From Pseudomonadota bacterium (lineage in GTDB: Bacteria > Pseudomonadota > Gammaproteobacteria > Burkholderiales > Burkholderiaceae_C): a stretch of 51,613 nucleotides of DNA. Below the pieces are notes generated by a model. The model searched no databases, had not been told where the DNA came from, and saw nothing but the letters and a program-made list of their open reading frames with translations. The translations under genes were made by a program, and so were the position numbers. How positions within the stretch are numbered: the stretch's first letter is position 1; each line of letters opens with the position of its first letter. Below, in pieces: positions 25,522 to 34,129 of the stretch. The stretch spans positions 1 to 51,613 of the forward strand of contig JAJZEC010000022.1 of NCBI GenBank assembly GCA_021805825.1, in the 5' to 3' direction.

Positions 25522-26295
25522 ATGACAAAGGCGGTTCTTTTGGCAGGCGGCTTGGGTACGCGAATCAGCGAGGAAACCGCGAGCAAGCCCAAGCCGATGG
25601 TCGAGATCGGAGGCAAACCGATACTCTGGCATATCATGAAGATCTATTCTGCTCATGGTATCAACGATTTCGTGATCTGTCTGGGCTACAAGGGTTACGT
25701 CATCAAGGAATATTTTGCGAATTATTATTTGCACATGTCGGATGTCACATTCGACATGCAGAACAATTCGATGCAGGTGCATCACAACCAGGCGGAACCG
25801 TGGAAGGTCACGTTGGTGGAAACCGGCGAGAACACCATGATCGGAGGGCGTATCAAGCGAATTCTCCCCTATGTCGAGGAGGATCCGTACTTCTGCCTTA
25901 CCTACGGCGATGGAGTGGGGGATGTGAACATCGCGGAAACGATTGCGATGCACCAGCGCCACGCGCGTCTGGCGACCGTGACCGCGACCCAGCCACCGGG
26001 CAGATTTGGCGCGATACGCTTCGAGGCAGACCGTGTCCTGGGTTTCCAGGAAAAGCCTCAGGGCGACGGCGGATGGATCAACGGCGGCTTTTTCGTGCTG
26101 TCGCCGAAGGTCGGGAAGTATATCGACGGCGATCAGACGGTATGGGAGCGCGAACCGCTGGAGCGCCTGGCGCGGGACGGGGAACTGTCCGTATATTTTC
26201 ATGATGGATTCTGGCAGCCGATGGACACTCTGCGCGATCGCAACCATCTGGAAGAACTCTGGGCGGGTGGGCGTGCGCCCTGGAAATGCTGGTGA
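25522..26295 (+). CDS. rfbF: glucose-1-phosphate cytidylyltransferase
   Basis: Makes CDP-glucose from CTP and glucose-1-phosphate, the entry step to CDP-deoxysugars. 257 residues, the usual RfbF length. Nucleotide-binding start [30 protein letters not shown] with the metal-binding Asp, then GRFGAIRF and [19 protein letters not shown], all RfbF landmarks. Codons around 25640-25780 are visibly more AT-rich than the flanks (AATTATTATTTGCAC), which suggests separate acquisition. It is followed by sugar-modifying enzymes in one strand-uniform run, but no CDP-glucose 4,6-dehydratase (RfbG) is recognisable. Confidence 0.93.
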   Translation: MTKAVLLAGGLGTRISEETASKPKPMVEIGGKPILWHIMKIYSAHGINDFVICLGYKGYVIKEYFANYYLHMSDVTFDMQNNSMQVHHNQAEPWKVTLVETGENTMIGGRIKRILPYVEEDPYFCLTYGDGVGDVNIAETIAMHQRHARLATVTATQPPGRFGAIRFEADRVLGFQEKPQGDGGWINGGFFVLSPKVGKYIDGDQTVWEREPLERLARDGELSVYFHDGFWQPMDTLRDRNHLEELWAGGRAPWKCW

Positions 26296-26325
26296 AACAC
26301 ACGGATTGAATACGGAGGCTGGAGC

Positions 26326-27375
26326 ATGAGGATTCTTGTCACTGGAAATATGGGCTATGTTGGGCCGGTGCTGGTCAGGCATCTGCGCTCGGTGATGCCG
26401 AATGCGGAACTCATCGGCTACGACAGCGGCTTCTTTGCGCATTGCCTGACCGGGGCCGAGCAGTTGCCCGAGCGCTTGCTGGACGCGCAGTACTTCGGAG
26501 ATGTCCGTTCGTTGCCGGATGCGCTGTTGCGGGGCGCGGATGCCGTGATCCAGTTGGCTGCGGTGTCGAACGACCCCATGGGTTTGCGCTTCGAGCAGGT
26601 GACCGCCGAGATCAACCACCGTGCGGCCGTCGATATCGCGCGGCGCGCGGTTGCGGCCGGCGTGCGCAGGGTGGTGTTCGCATCGAGCTGCAGCATGTAC
26701 GGATTTGCTGCCGGAGGGCCGCGTTCCGAGACCGACCCGCTGAACCCGCTGACGGCCTATGCGCGATCGAAGGTCGACACCGAGGCGCAGCTCGCTGCAC
26801 TGGATCTGGCGGATAGCGTGGTGACTTCCCTGCGCTTCTCGACGGCCTGCGGCATGTCCGATCGCCTGCGGCTCGATCTGGTGCTGAACGACTTCGTGGC
26901 CTGCGCGGTTGCGACCGGGGAGATCACCGTGCTCAGTGACGGCACGCCCTGGCGCCCGCTGATCGAGGTTCGGGACATGGCGCGGGCCATCGAGTGGGCC
27001 CTGGTGCGCGATGCGCGCGATGCCGGCGCCTACGTGGCTGTCAACGTCGGATCCGACGAGTGGAATTACCAGGTCAAGGATCTTGCCGAAGCCGTGGCTG
27101 CGGCAGTTCCGGGAACACGCACCTCGATCAACACCTCGGCACCCCCCGACCGGCGCTCCTACCGGGTCGATTTCTCGCTGTACAGGCGCATTGCGCCCGA
27201 GCACCAGCCGCAGGTCAGCCTGGCGCAGGCGATCGAAGGCCTGAAGGACGGCATGACACGCATGGGGTTCCGGGATCCGGCCTTCCGCTCCTCCCCCTTC
27301 ATGCGGCTGAAGGTGCTGGAGAAGCACACGGCCGATGGGCGGCTGGACGCGGCCCTGCGGTGGATCGGGGAATAG
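26326..27375 (+). CDS. extended SDR nucleotide-sugar epimerase/dehydratase
   Basis: 349 residues. Rossmann motif GNMGYVG at residues 7-13, then VIQLAAVSNDPMG, catalytic SSCSMYG, and YARSK as the YxxxK pair, all intact. The later RPLIEVRDMARAIEWAL matches UDP-/CDP-sugar epimerase-dehydratases. The partner reaction is not fixed by sequence: a 4-epimerase, 4-reductase or atypical 4,6-dehydratase acting on CDP-glucose are all possible. It directly follows rfbF with a GGAGG-GGAG ribosome site and precedes the RmlC-like gene, so CDP-sugars are the probable substrate. Confidence 0.85.
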   Translation: MRILVTGNMGYVGPVLVRHLRSVMPNAELIGYDSGFFAHCLTGAEQLPERLLDAQYFGDVRSLPDALLRGADAVIQLAAVSNDPMGLRFEQVTAEINHRAAVDIARRAVAAGVRRVVFASSCSMYGFAAGGPRSETDPLNPLTAYARSKVDTEAQLAALDLADSVVTSLRFSTACGMSDRLRLDLVLNDFVACAVATGEITVLSDGTPWRPLIEVRDMARAIEWALVRDARDAGAYVAVNVGSDEWNYQVKDLAEAVAAAVPGTRTSINTSAPPDRRSYRVDFSLYRRIAPEHQPQVSLAQAIEGLKDGMTRMGFRDPAFRSSPFMRLKVLEKHTADGRLDAALRWIGE

Positions 27376-27441
27376 GCTCCGGCGCACCCGGGCGCCTCGG
27401 CCCCGGGACGAGCAAGGGCTGGAAATGATCGGAGAAGATGC

Positions 27442-28008
27442 ATGCTGTTCCAAGATACGCCACTGCAGGGCGCGTTCACCATCGACCTGGAAAAGCGGGG
27501 AGACGAACGAGGATTCTTCGCGCGCTTGTTCTGCGAGGTGGAATTTGCCGCAGCCGGACTCGAGAGCCGCTTCGTGCAGATCAATACGTCCGGGAGCGCG
27601 AAGCGGGGAACCCTGCGCGGGATGCACTTCCAGCTTCCTCCCGCTGCCGAGGTCAAGGTCGTGCGCTGCATTCGCGGGGCCTTGTACGACGTCATCGTCG
27701 ACCTGCGCCCGGATTCCCCGAGCTTCAGGAAATGGTTCGGCGCGGAACTGAGCGCAGACAACCGGCGCATGATGTACGTGCCCCGGGGCTTCGCGCATGG
27801 CTTCATGACCCTGGAGGACGACACCGAAGCGCTGTATCTGGTCAGCGCCTTCTATGCGCCGCAACAGGAACGGGGCCTGCGTTTCGATGACCCCGCCATC
27901 GGCATCGAGTGGCCGCTGGTTCCGGGCGAGATGTCGGACAAGGATCGCTCCTGGCCGGATCTGGATGCCGCATGGCACGGGCTCTCGACGATGACGGGGT
28001 TGCGGTGA
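27442..28008 (+). CDS. RmlC-like nucleotide-sugar 3,5-epimerase
   Basis: 188 residues, cupin fold of the dTDP-4-dehydrorhamnose 3,5-epimerase family. GTLRGMHFQLPP carries the catalytic His; VRCIRGALYDVIVDLRPDS, PRGFAHGFMTLEDDTEALYL and FYAPQQERGLRF, then DPAIGIEWP follow in family order. In RmlC the substrate is a 4-keto-6-deoxy sugar linked to dTDP. Here the setting next to rfbF argues for a CDP-linked 4-keto sugar, as with the enzymes for CDP-ascarylose-type products. Start ATG 27442 has GGAGAAG upstream. The stop overlaps the next start by four bases. Confidence 0.9.
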   Translation: MLFQDTPLQGAFTIDLEKRGDERGFFARLFCEVEFAAAGLESRFVQINTSGSAKRGTLRGMHFQLPPAAEVKVVRCIRGALYDVIVDLRPDSPSFRKWFGAELSADNRRMMYVPRGFAHGFMTLEDDTEALYLVSAFYAPQQERGLRFDDPAIGIEWPLVPGEMSDKDRSWPDLDAAWHGLSTMTGLR

Positions 28009-28952
28009 CCAGGATCCTGCTCACCGGCGCGAGTTCCTTCACCGGCGCCTGGTTCGCGATGGCCTTGCGACGTGCCGGACATGAGGTGCGAGCGACCTTG
28101 CGGCGGCGCGCCGAGGCCTATGATTCCCTGCGCGCCGATCGCCTGCAGTTGCTGCGTGACGCCGGTGTGGAGCTGATCGAGGGCTGCAGCTTCGGAGACG
28201 AGAACTTCCTGTCGGCGCTGGCCTCCGGGGTCGACGTGCTCTGCCACCACGGAGCCGAAGTGAGCAACTACAAGAGCCTGGACTTCGAGGTGCAGGCTGC
28301 TGTCGCGGGCAACACACGCAACGCGCGGCGGGTGTTCGAGGCCTCGCTGCGCGGTGGCGCGCGCTGCATGGTGGCAACCGGAAGCGTGTTCGAACAGGAC
28401 GAAGGCCTCGGCCCGCAGCCGCTGCGGGCCTTTTCGCCCTACGGCCTGTCCAAGGGACTGAGCTGGCAGATCCTTCGCTACTGGGGCGAGCAGGTGGGGC
28501 TGCCGGTGGCCAAGTTCGTCATTCCGAATCCCTTCGGCCCCTACGAGGAGCCGAGATTCTGCGGCTATCTGATGAGCCGGTGGTCGCGCGCGGAAGCGGC
28601 GCAGGTGGGCACGCCGGCGTACATACGCGACAACATCCATGTCTCGCTGCTCGCCGCGAGCTATCGCGACTTCGTCGAACGGGCTGCCCGCGGCCAGGCT
28701 CCATCGCATTACGGACCTTCGGGATACGTCGAGTCGCAGGGAGCTTTCGCGCGGCGTTTCGCGCGTGAGATCGGCGGCCGCCTCGGCCTGTCCGCCAGCC
28801 TGCTGTTTGCCGAGCAGGAGACCTTCGCCGAACCGGAAATGCGCATCAACCCGGATCGTCCGGCACCGCGCGACCTGGGTTGGAACGAGGCGCAGGCCTG
28901 GGACGATCTGGCCGCCTACTACCGCGTGCTGTACGCGCTGCCCGCGAGGTGA
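28005..28952 (+). CDS. second extended SDR nucleotide-sugar oxidoreductase
   Basis: 315 residues from a GTG that overlaps the RmlC-like stop (GTGA). N-terminal Rossmann loop TGASSFTGAWF with the GxxxFxG form, CHHGAEVSNYKS, MVATGSVFEQDE and YGLSK as catalytic YxxxK. The NPFGPYEEPRFCGYLMSRW segment resembles dTDP-4-dehydrorhamnose-type reductases and CDP-paratose-like enzymes. The likely job is reduction of the 4-keto group after epimerisation, giving the final CDP-6-deoxysugar. Co-translation with the RmlC-like gene supports sequential action. Confidence 0.82.
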   Translation: MTRILLTGASSFTGAWFAMALRRAGHEVRATLRRRAEAYDSLRADRLQLLRDAGVELIEGCSFGDENFLSALASGVDVLCHHGAEVSNYKSLDFEVQAAVAGNTRNARRVFEASLRGGARCMVATGSVFEQDEGLGPQPLRAFSPYGLSKGLSWQILRYWGEQVGLPVAKFVIPNPFGPYEEPRFCGYLMSRWSRAEAAQVGTPAYIRDNIHVSLLAASYRDFVERAARGQAPSHYGPSGYVESQGAFARRFAREIGGRLGLSASLLFAEQETFAEPEMRINPDRPAPRDLGWNEAQAWDDLAAYYRVLYALPAR

Positions 28953-28953
28953 C

Positions 28954-30060
28954 ATGACGATCGAAGTCGATTGCCTGGTCATCGGCGCAGGCGTGGTCGG
29001 GTTGGCCGTCGCGCGTGCTCTGCAACTGGCCGGGCGGGAGGTCGTCCTGCTCGAAAGGGAGCGCAGCTTCGGAACCCAGACCAGTTCGCGCAACTCCGAG
29101 GTGATCCATGCGGGAATCTATTATCCGACCGGCTCGCTGAAGGCCAGGCTCTGCCGACGTGGACGGGATCTGCTCTATGCCTACTGCGCCTCCCGTGGGG
29201 TGGCGCATGCGCGCAAGGGAAAGCTGATCGTCGCCAGCGCACCGTCCGAGGTCGAGGTGCTGCAGCAGTACATGGAAACGGGGCGGGCCAATGGCGTGGA
29301 CGATCTGCAGTGGATCGACGCGGAAGGCCTGGCGCAGATGGAGCCGGCAGTACGCGCCGTGCGCGGCCTGTGGTCGCCGAGCACCGGAATCATCGACAGC
29401 CACGGCTACATGCAGTGCCTGCTGGATGACTTCGAAAGCGCGGGAGGGCAGTTCGTGCGGGCCGCTCCGGTGCTTGGCGGCAGACTGCTGCGCGAGGGCC
29501 TGCTGTTGCGCCTGGGCGACGCCGAATCCACCGAGGTCAGGGCGCACACCACGATCAACTGTGGCGGGCTGGAGGCCGTGGACATTGCCGCGCGCCTCGA
29601 GGGCCTCCGGGTGGAGCGCCTGCCGCGACCGCACTACGCCGTCGGTCACTACTACACCCTGGCCGGCCGCTCACCCTTCCGGCATCTCGTCTACCCTATC
29701 GCGGCCCAAGGGGGGCTGGGCGTGCATGTGACCCTGGATCTGGCCGGTTCGGCGCGCTTCGGCCCCGATCTGCGCTGGCGCGAATCCATCGACTACGCCT
29801 TCGACGACAGCCGCCGCGAGGCATTCGTCCATGCCATCCGGCGGTACTATCCGCAGCTTCGCTCGGCAGATCTGCGGCCGGGCTACACCGGCATTCGCCC
29901 GAAGATCTCGGGCCCCGAGGATCCATCGCGCGACTTCTGGATCCAGGAAGGTTCCGAACTGGGAGCGAACGGCCTGATCAATCTGTTCGGCATCGAGTCG
30001 CCGGGCCTGACCGCCTCGCTGGCCATTGCAGAGCATGTGTGCAGTCTGGCTGCGCAGTGA
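28954..30060 (+). CDS. LhgO-like FAD-dependent oxidoreductase in a sugar locus
   Basis: 368 residues of the DAO/L-2-hydroxyglutarate oxidase family. FAD motif VIGAGVVGLAVARAL at residues 8-22, then SSRNSEVIHAGIYYP, LWSPSTGIIDSHGYM and PGYTGIRPKISGP, matching LhgO closely, so a 2-hydroxyacid or related secondary alcohol is the expected substrate. Finding it inside a CDP-sugar run, two bases after the SDR stop, is unusual. It may oxidise a hydroxyl on the nucleotide sugar, or be a metabolic passenger. All recognisable FAD-binding residues appear intact. Confidence 0.85.
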   Translation: MTIEVDCLVIGAGVVGLAVARALQLAGREVVLLERERSFGTQTSSRNSEVIHAGIYYPTGSLKARLCRRGRDLLYAYCASRGVAHARKGKLIVASAPSEVEVLQQYMETGRANGVDDLQWIDAEGLAQMEPAVRAVRGLWSPSTGIIDSHGYMQCLLDDFESAGGQFVRAAPVLGGRLLREGLLLRLGDAESTEVRAHTTINCGGLEAVDIAARLEGLRVERLPRPHYAVGHYYTLAGRSPFRHLVYPIAAQGGLGVHVTLDLAGSARFGPDLRWRESIDYAFDDSRREAFVHAIRRYYPQLRSADLRPGYTGIRPKISGPEDPSRDFWIQEGSELGANGLINLFGIESPGLTASLAIAEHVCSLAAQ

Positions 30061-30075
30061 GCCTGGAGAGCCCGT

Positions 30076-31014
30076 GTGGTGGAGGACGTTTGCGCGATCG
30101 CGGTCACCTACAACCCCGAACTGGAACGTCTCCGCCAGGTGCTTTGCGCGCTGCAGCCGCAGGTCGGCCGCATCATCGTGGTCGACAACGCGTCTTCCGA
30201 GGCCGATCGGCTGGCTGACCTCGTGGAGTCCATCTCCGGCTGCGAGTTGCTCCGCCTGCCGACGAACCAAGGTCTGGGCCTGGCGCTCAACCGCGGTGCG
30301 CAGCAGGCCCGGCGGGGCAACTGCGGTGCGCTGTTGCTGATGGATCAGGACAGCATTGCCTCGCCGACCATGGTCGGCGATCTGCTGCGCGGCCTGCACG
30401 CTCTGCAGCAGGGCGGCGCGGCGGTGGCGGCCATAGGCCCTCGCTTCCGGGATCGCCACAGCGGGAATCTCTCGCGGCACGTGGTGTTTGCCGGATGGCG
30501 CGTGGGACGCGTCCATTGCGCGCATGCCGCGCAACCGGTACGCGTGGACTTCCTGATCACCTCCGGCACGCTGATTCCCCTGTCGGCCCTGGATCGGGTC
30601 GGTGCCTTCGAGGAAGCGCTGTTCATCGACCACGTCGACACCGAATGGGTGCTGCGGGCGCAGCACCAGGGCATGCAGGTCTTCGGCGACTGCGCCGCAG
30701 TCATGGAGCATGATCTGGGCGAGTATCGCCAGCGTTTCTGGCTCGGGCGCTGGCGCGAGATCCCGATGCACAAGCCCTTTCGCTACTACTACATCGTGCG
30801 CAACAGCCTGTGGCTGCGCAGGCAGCGCCATGCTTCGCGCGCGTGGAAGCGGGTGGATGCTACGCGCCTGCTGCAGATCCTGCTGTTCATGGCGATGTTC
30901 CACCGGGAACGCTGGTCGGTGCTGCGCATGATGATGCAGGGTGCGTGGGATGCCTGGCGCGGCCGCATGGGGCGCATGGGCATGGCCGATGGCCCCGCGC
31001 CAGCCAGACGCTGA
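30076..31014 (+). CDS. family 2 glycosyltransferase, WbbL-like rhamnosyltransferase
   Basis: 312 residues. ICAIAVTYNP-type start (CAIAVTYNPELERLRQVL), nucleotide-binding IIVVDNASSEADR, NQGLGLALNRGAQQA, LLMDQDSI with the DxD equivalent, then DFLITSGTLIPLSALDRVGAF and FIDHVDTEWVLRA. These are the landmarks of RfbN/WbbL rhamnosyltransferases that use a dTDP-rhamnose-like donor. A hydrophobic segment near residue 270 (LLQILLFMAMF) may hold it at the membrane. GTG 30076 is immediately preceded by another GTG in a different frame. It is last of the transferases in this strand run. Confidence 0.9.
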   Translation: MVEDVCAIAVTYNPELERLRQVLCALQPQVGRIIVVDNASSEADRLADLVESISGCELLRLPTNQGLGLALNRGAQQARRGNCGALLLMDQDSIASPTMVGDLLRGLHALQQGGAAVAAIGPRFRDRHSGNLSRHVVFAGWRVGRVHCAHAAQPVRVDFLITSGTLIPLSALDRVGAFEEALFIDHVDTEWVLRAQHQGMQVFGDCAAVMEHDLGEYRQRFWLGRWREIPMHKPFRYYYIVRNSLWLRRQRHASRAWKRVDATRLLQILLFMAMFHRERWSVLRMMMQGAWDAWRGRMGRMGMADGPAPARR

Positions 31015-31120
31015 GCGAGGATGCACGCGGATGCCGAAGCCTTCGAACACCGTGTGTGCGGGCCGATGAGGATCGCGGCCATGCTCTTGCTCCGGCCCAT
31101 GTCCCGGCAGCCCGTATCCC

Positions 31121-32314
31121 ATGCAGCTCTATAGTCCCGCGGGCTACTTCATGGTCATGACAGCGCTTCTCGCGCTGGCGGCCAGCCCGCTGCTGCGCGG
31201 CGCCGATGCATCCGGGCACGCGCAGTCGGTACGCGTAGCCACCATCGACGGCTTGCGTGGATTCCTCGCGCTCGGTGTGTTCTTCCACCATGCGATGATC
31301 TATCACCTGTACCTGCAGCGCGGTCTGTGGACGTTGCCACCATCGGCCTTCTTCACCCAGCTTGGTCAGTCGGCGGTTCTCGCCTTCTTCATGATCACCG
31401 GCTACCTGTTCTGGGGCAAGGCGCTCGCTGCCTCCGGCCGGCTGGACTGGCTGCCGCTGTATATCGGGCGCGTCCTGCGCATCGGCCCGGTGTATTACCT
31501 CGCGACCGCCGGGATGCTGGCCATCGTATGCGTCCACACCGCGCTGCATCCCGCGCAGGCGCGCGGCTCCCTGGCCGCGCTGGTGCACGAGTTGTCCCGG
31601 CTGGCGCTGCTCGGCTACTTCACGCCGGGGGCACGGATCCTCGGATACGCCCAGCCCTGGATCCTGCTCGCCGGGGTGACCTGGACCCTGCACTTCGAAT
31701 GGCTGTTCTACCTGCTGATCCTTCCTTGCTCCAGCGTATTCGCGCGCTGGCGCTGGACCCAGCTTCCCTATGTCGCTGCCGGACTCGCTGTGCTGCTTGC
31801 GCGGGTGGCCTATCACCCGACGACGCAGAACGTCGGCTTTGCAGCCTTTTATGCAGGCATGCTTTGCGCCACCCTGCGCGCACGGGGCCTGGCCATCGCG
31901 GCCGGCAGTTTGTCGGATCGACTGGCTTCGGCTGCCGTGCTGGCGCTGTTGGTCGTACTGGTGCGGATCCCGCAGGCCTACGCGTTGCGCCCGCTGCTGC
32001 TGCTGTGCGTGATGTTCGCGTTGCTGAGTTCCGGATGCAGCCTGTTCGGCCTGCTGCGCACGCGGGCGTCGCGCCGGCTCGGCGAAATCAGCTATTGCAT
32101 CTATCTGCTGCAGGGGCTTGCGTTGCACGCGTGGCTGTCACCACCGTGGCTGCGCAATCTGGCTCTGTCCTCGGTGCCCGCATATTGGGGCCTGGTTCTG
32201 CTCACCTCCGTGACGCTGATCCTGGCGGCTCTTTTCGCCCATGTGCTGGTAGAAAAGCCCGGGATCGCGCTGGGGCGGAAGATCGCCGGGCGCCACGCGC
32301 GCACACCCGCCTGA
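31121..32314 (+). CDS. acyltransferase 3 (OafA/YrhL-type) membrane protein
   Basis: 397 residues, about ten transmembrane helices. Family motif TIDGLRGFLALGVFFHHAMI (with the conserved HH), FFMITGYLFWGKALAASGR, and RVLRIGPVYY. These proteins transfer acetyl or other acyl groups from the cytoplasm to sugars in the periplasm, decorating surface polysaccharide. The last residues form a short cytoplasmic tail without an SGNH domain. It closes the polysaccharide locus; the next gene runs the opposite way. No strong ribosome site before ATG 31121; ATG 31151 is an alternative. Confidence 0.9.
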   Translation: MQLYSPAGYFMVMTALLALAASPLLRGADASGHAQSVRVATIDGLRGFLALGVFFHHAMIYHLYLQRGLWTLPPSAFFTQLGQSAVLAFFMITGYLFWGKALAASGRLDWLPLYIGRVLRIGPVYYLATAGMLAIVCVHTALHPAQARGSLAALVHELSRLALLGYFTPGARILGYAQPWILLAGVTWTLHFEWLFYLLILPCSSVFARWRWTQLPYVAAGLAVLLARVAYHPTTQNVGFAAFYAGMLCATLRARGLAIAAGSLSDRLASAAVLALLVVLVRIPQAYALRPLLLLCVMFALLSSGCSLFGLLRTRASRRLGEISYCIYLLQGLALHAWLSPPWLRNLALSSVPAYWGLVLLTSVTLILAALFAHVLVEKPGIALGRKIAGRHARTPA

Positions 32315-32394
32315 TCGAGCGCGACGGCCTTTCGGGCTGCCCGCGGTAGAACCTTCCGAGCAGGCCTTCGAACTGCCGCGGTGCCCGTAGCGCC

Positions 32395-33498
32395 TCAGTC
32401 GAACACCGGGGTCTCGACCCCGAGCACCTTGTGCAGCTTCGGGCTGGTGGTCGTGTACTGCAGGTGCACCTTCTTCTCCGGGAATACGTAATTCGCGGCG
32501 CCGAAGGCGGCGAGGGCCGCCTCGTGGAAGCCCGACAGGATGAGCTTCTTCTTGCCCGGGTAGGTGTTGATGTCGCCGACTGCGAACATGCCGGGAATGC
32601 TGGTCTCGAACTTCTCGGTGTCGACCACCACCTGCTTGCGTTCCAGCGCCAGACCCCAGTCGGCGATCGGCCCCAGCTTGGGACTCAGGCCGAAGAACAC
32701 CAGCAGCGCATCCAGCGGCAGGCGGCGGGTGATGCCGTCGTTGCCGGTGACCTTGATTCCGCTCAGGCAGCCAGCGCGCTCCTCGTAGCCACTGACCTGG
32801 CCGACGACGAACTGCATGGCGTGCTGCTCGCACAAGGCGTGCATCTTCGCCACCGAACTCGGCGCCGCGCGGAAACCCTCGCGGCGGTGCAGCAGCACCA
32901 CGCTTTCCGCGCGATGGGCCTCCTCGGTGGTCGCGAAATGCAGCGCCCAGTCCAGCGCCGAGTCGCCGCCGCCGACGATCACCAGGTTCTTCCCGGCGAA
33001 CTGATCCGGGCTCTTGACGCGGTAGAACAGCTGCGAATCGGTGAAGCGCTCGATGCCGTCGACCTTCAGGGTGCGCGGCTGGAACGAACCCACCCCGGCG
33101 GCGAGAAACACCGTGCGGGTGAGAAAGCTCGTCGCCTTGCTGGTCGAGACGAAAAAGCGCCCGTCGTCGACCTTGCGCACCTCGGTGACGTCCTGCCCGA
33201 GGTGGAAGGTGGGATGGAAGGGCGCGATCTGCTTGAGCAGGCTGTCCGTCAGCTCCCGGCCGGTGCACACCGGAACCGCCGGGATGTCATAGATGGGCTT
33301 GTCGGGATAGAGCTCGATGCACTGGCCACCCGGGTGTGCCAGGCTGTCGACGACATGGGCCTTGATTTCCAGCAGGCCGAGTTCGAATACCTGGAACAAT
33401 CCCACGGGGCCGGCGCCGATGATCACGGCATCGGTTTCCACGGGCTGTCCCTCGCTGCGGGCTGCGGCGCTGATCGCCGGGTCGGTATGCATGTGCAT
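32395..33498 (-). CDS. ferredoxin/flavodoxin-NADP(+) reductase, thioredoxin-reductase type
   Basis: 367 residues. FAD-binding [19 protein letters not shown], then [21 protein letters not shown](P)-binding [14 protein letters not shown] near residue 170, and [21 protein letters not shown] near the C-terminus. This is the YumC/TrxR-like ferredoxin reductase group, which lacks the CxxC of thioredoxin reductase, as here. It moves electrons between NADPH and ferredoxin. The ferredoxin gene lies 22 bp upstream on the same strand, so the two form a natural redox pair. Confidence 0.93.
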   Translation of the reverse strand: MHMHTDPAISAAARSEGQPVETDAVIIGAGPVGLFQVFELGLLEIKAHVVDSLAHPGGQCIELYPDKPIYDIPAVPVCTGRELTDSLLKQIAPFHPTFHLGQDVTEVRKVDDGRFFVSTSKATSFLTRTVFLAAGVGSFQPRTLKVDGIERFTDSQLFYRVKSPDQFAGKNLVIVGGGDSALDWALHFATTEEAHRAESVVLLHRREGFRAAPSSVAKMHALCEQHAMQFVVGQVSGYEERAGCLSGIKVTGNDGITRRLPLDALLVFFGLSPKLGPIADWGLALERKQVVVDTEKFETSIPGMFAVGDINTYPGKKKLILSGFHEAALAAFGAANYVFPEKKVHLQYTTTSPKLHKVLGVETPVFD

Positions 33499-33520
33499 CA
33501 GGGTGCAGGCCGGGGTCGTG

Positions 33521-33844
33521 TCAGCGTTCGAGGAGCGGGCGCTTGTCCGCCTTGCCGTTCCATTCCTCGGCGTCCGGCGGCGCGGCCTTGCGCTTGGTGA
33601 TGCTCGGCCACTTGCGCGCCAGCTCGGCGTTCAGGGGAATGAAATCCTGCTGGTCGCCGGGCACGTCCTCCTCGGCGAAGATGGCGTTCGCCGGGCATTC
33701 CGGAACGCATACCGCGCAATCGATGCATTCGTCGGGATCGATCACCAGAAAATTCGGCCCTTCCCTGAAGCAGTCGACCGGGCATACATCCACGCAGTCG
33801 GTGAACTTGCAGCGAATGCAGTTTTCTGTCACGACGAAGGTCAT
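33521..33844 (-). CDS. fdxA: FdxA-type 7Fe ferredoxin
   Basis: 107 residues, standard FdxA length. N-terminal cluster Cys in [20 protein letters not shown] and second set in [18 protein letters not shown], the pattern for one 3Fe-4S and one 4Fe-4S centre. The C-terminal extension ([19 protein letters not shown]) is characteristic of FdxA. It is a cytoplasmic electron carrier, co-transcribed with the NADP reductase. A probable promoter lies just upstream (TTAAAAT). Confidence 0.95.
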   Translation of the reverse strand: MTFVVTENCIRCKFTDCVDVCPVDCFREGPNFLVIDPDECIDCAVCVPECPANAIFAEEDVPGDQQDFIPLNAELARKWPSITKRKAAPPDAEEWNGKADKRPLLER

Positions 33845-33877
33845 CTTCTGCCTGGCTCCGATGTGGGGAAAAGATCG

Positions 33878-33902
33878 ATTTTAACCCCGCCATGGTGGCG
33901 GG
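33878..33902 (-). promoter_or_regulatory. probable fdxA promoter with hairpin
   Basis: On the minus strand TTAAAAT (33878-33884) makes a good -10 element about 35 bp before ATG 33844. A 6-bp inverted repeat CCCGCC-N5-GGCGGG (33886-33902) lies immediately upstream of it and could be an operator. Confidence 0.4.
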
Positions 33903-34129
33903 CGACCGGGGCCGCGCGCCATCGCGTCTTGCGGCGGTGCAGCGATGCGCAATCCGGGTGCAGCGGCCGCGAAAAGCCACGTAGGCAGCATGGGATATAG
34001 GCAAACCCGGGGAGGCCACAGCGACCGTTGTCGTTGTACAGTGGCTGGCGACGCCCGCGCCTGCCGCCGGCGCACCGCGCGCCGGGCCGGCCACGGCGCG
34101 ACGATGAACAACACGACAGGAGACACACG

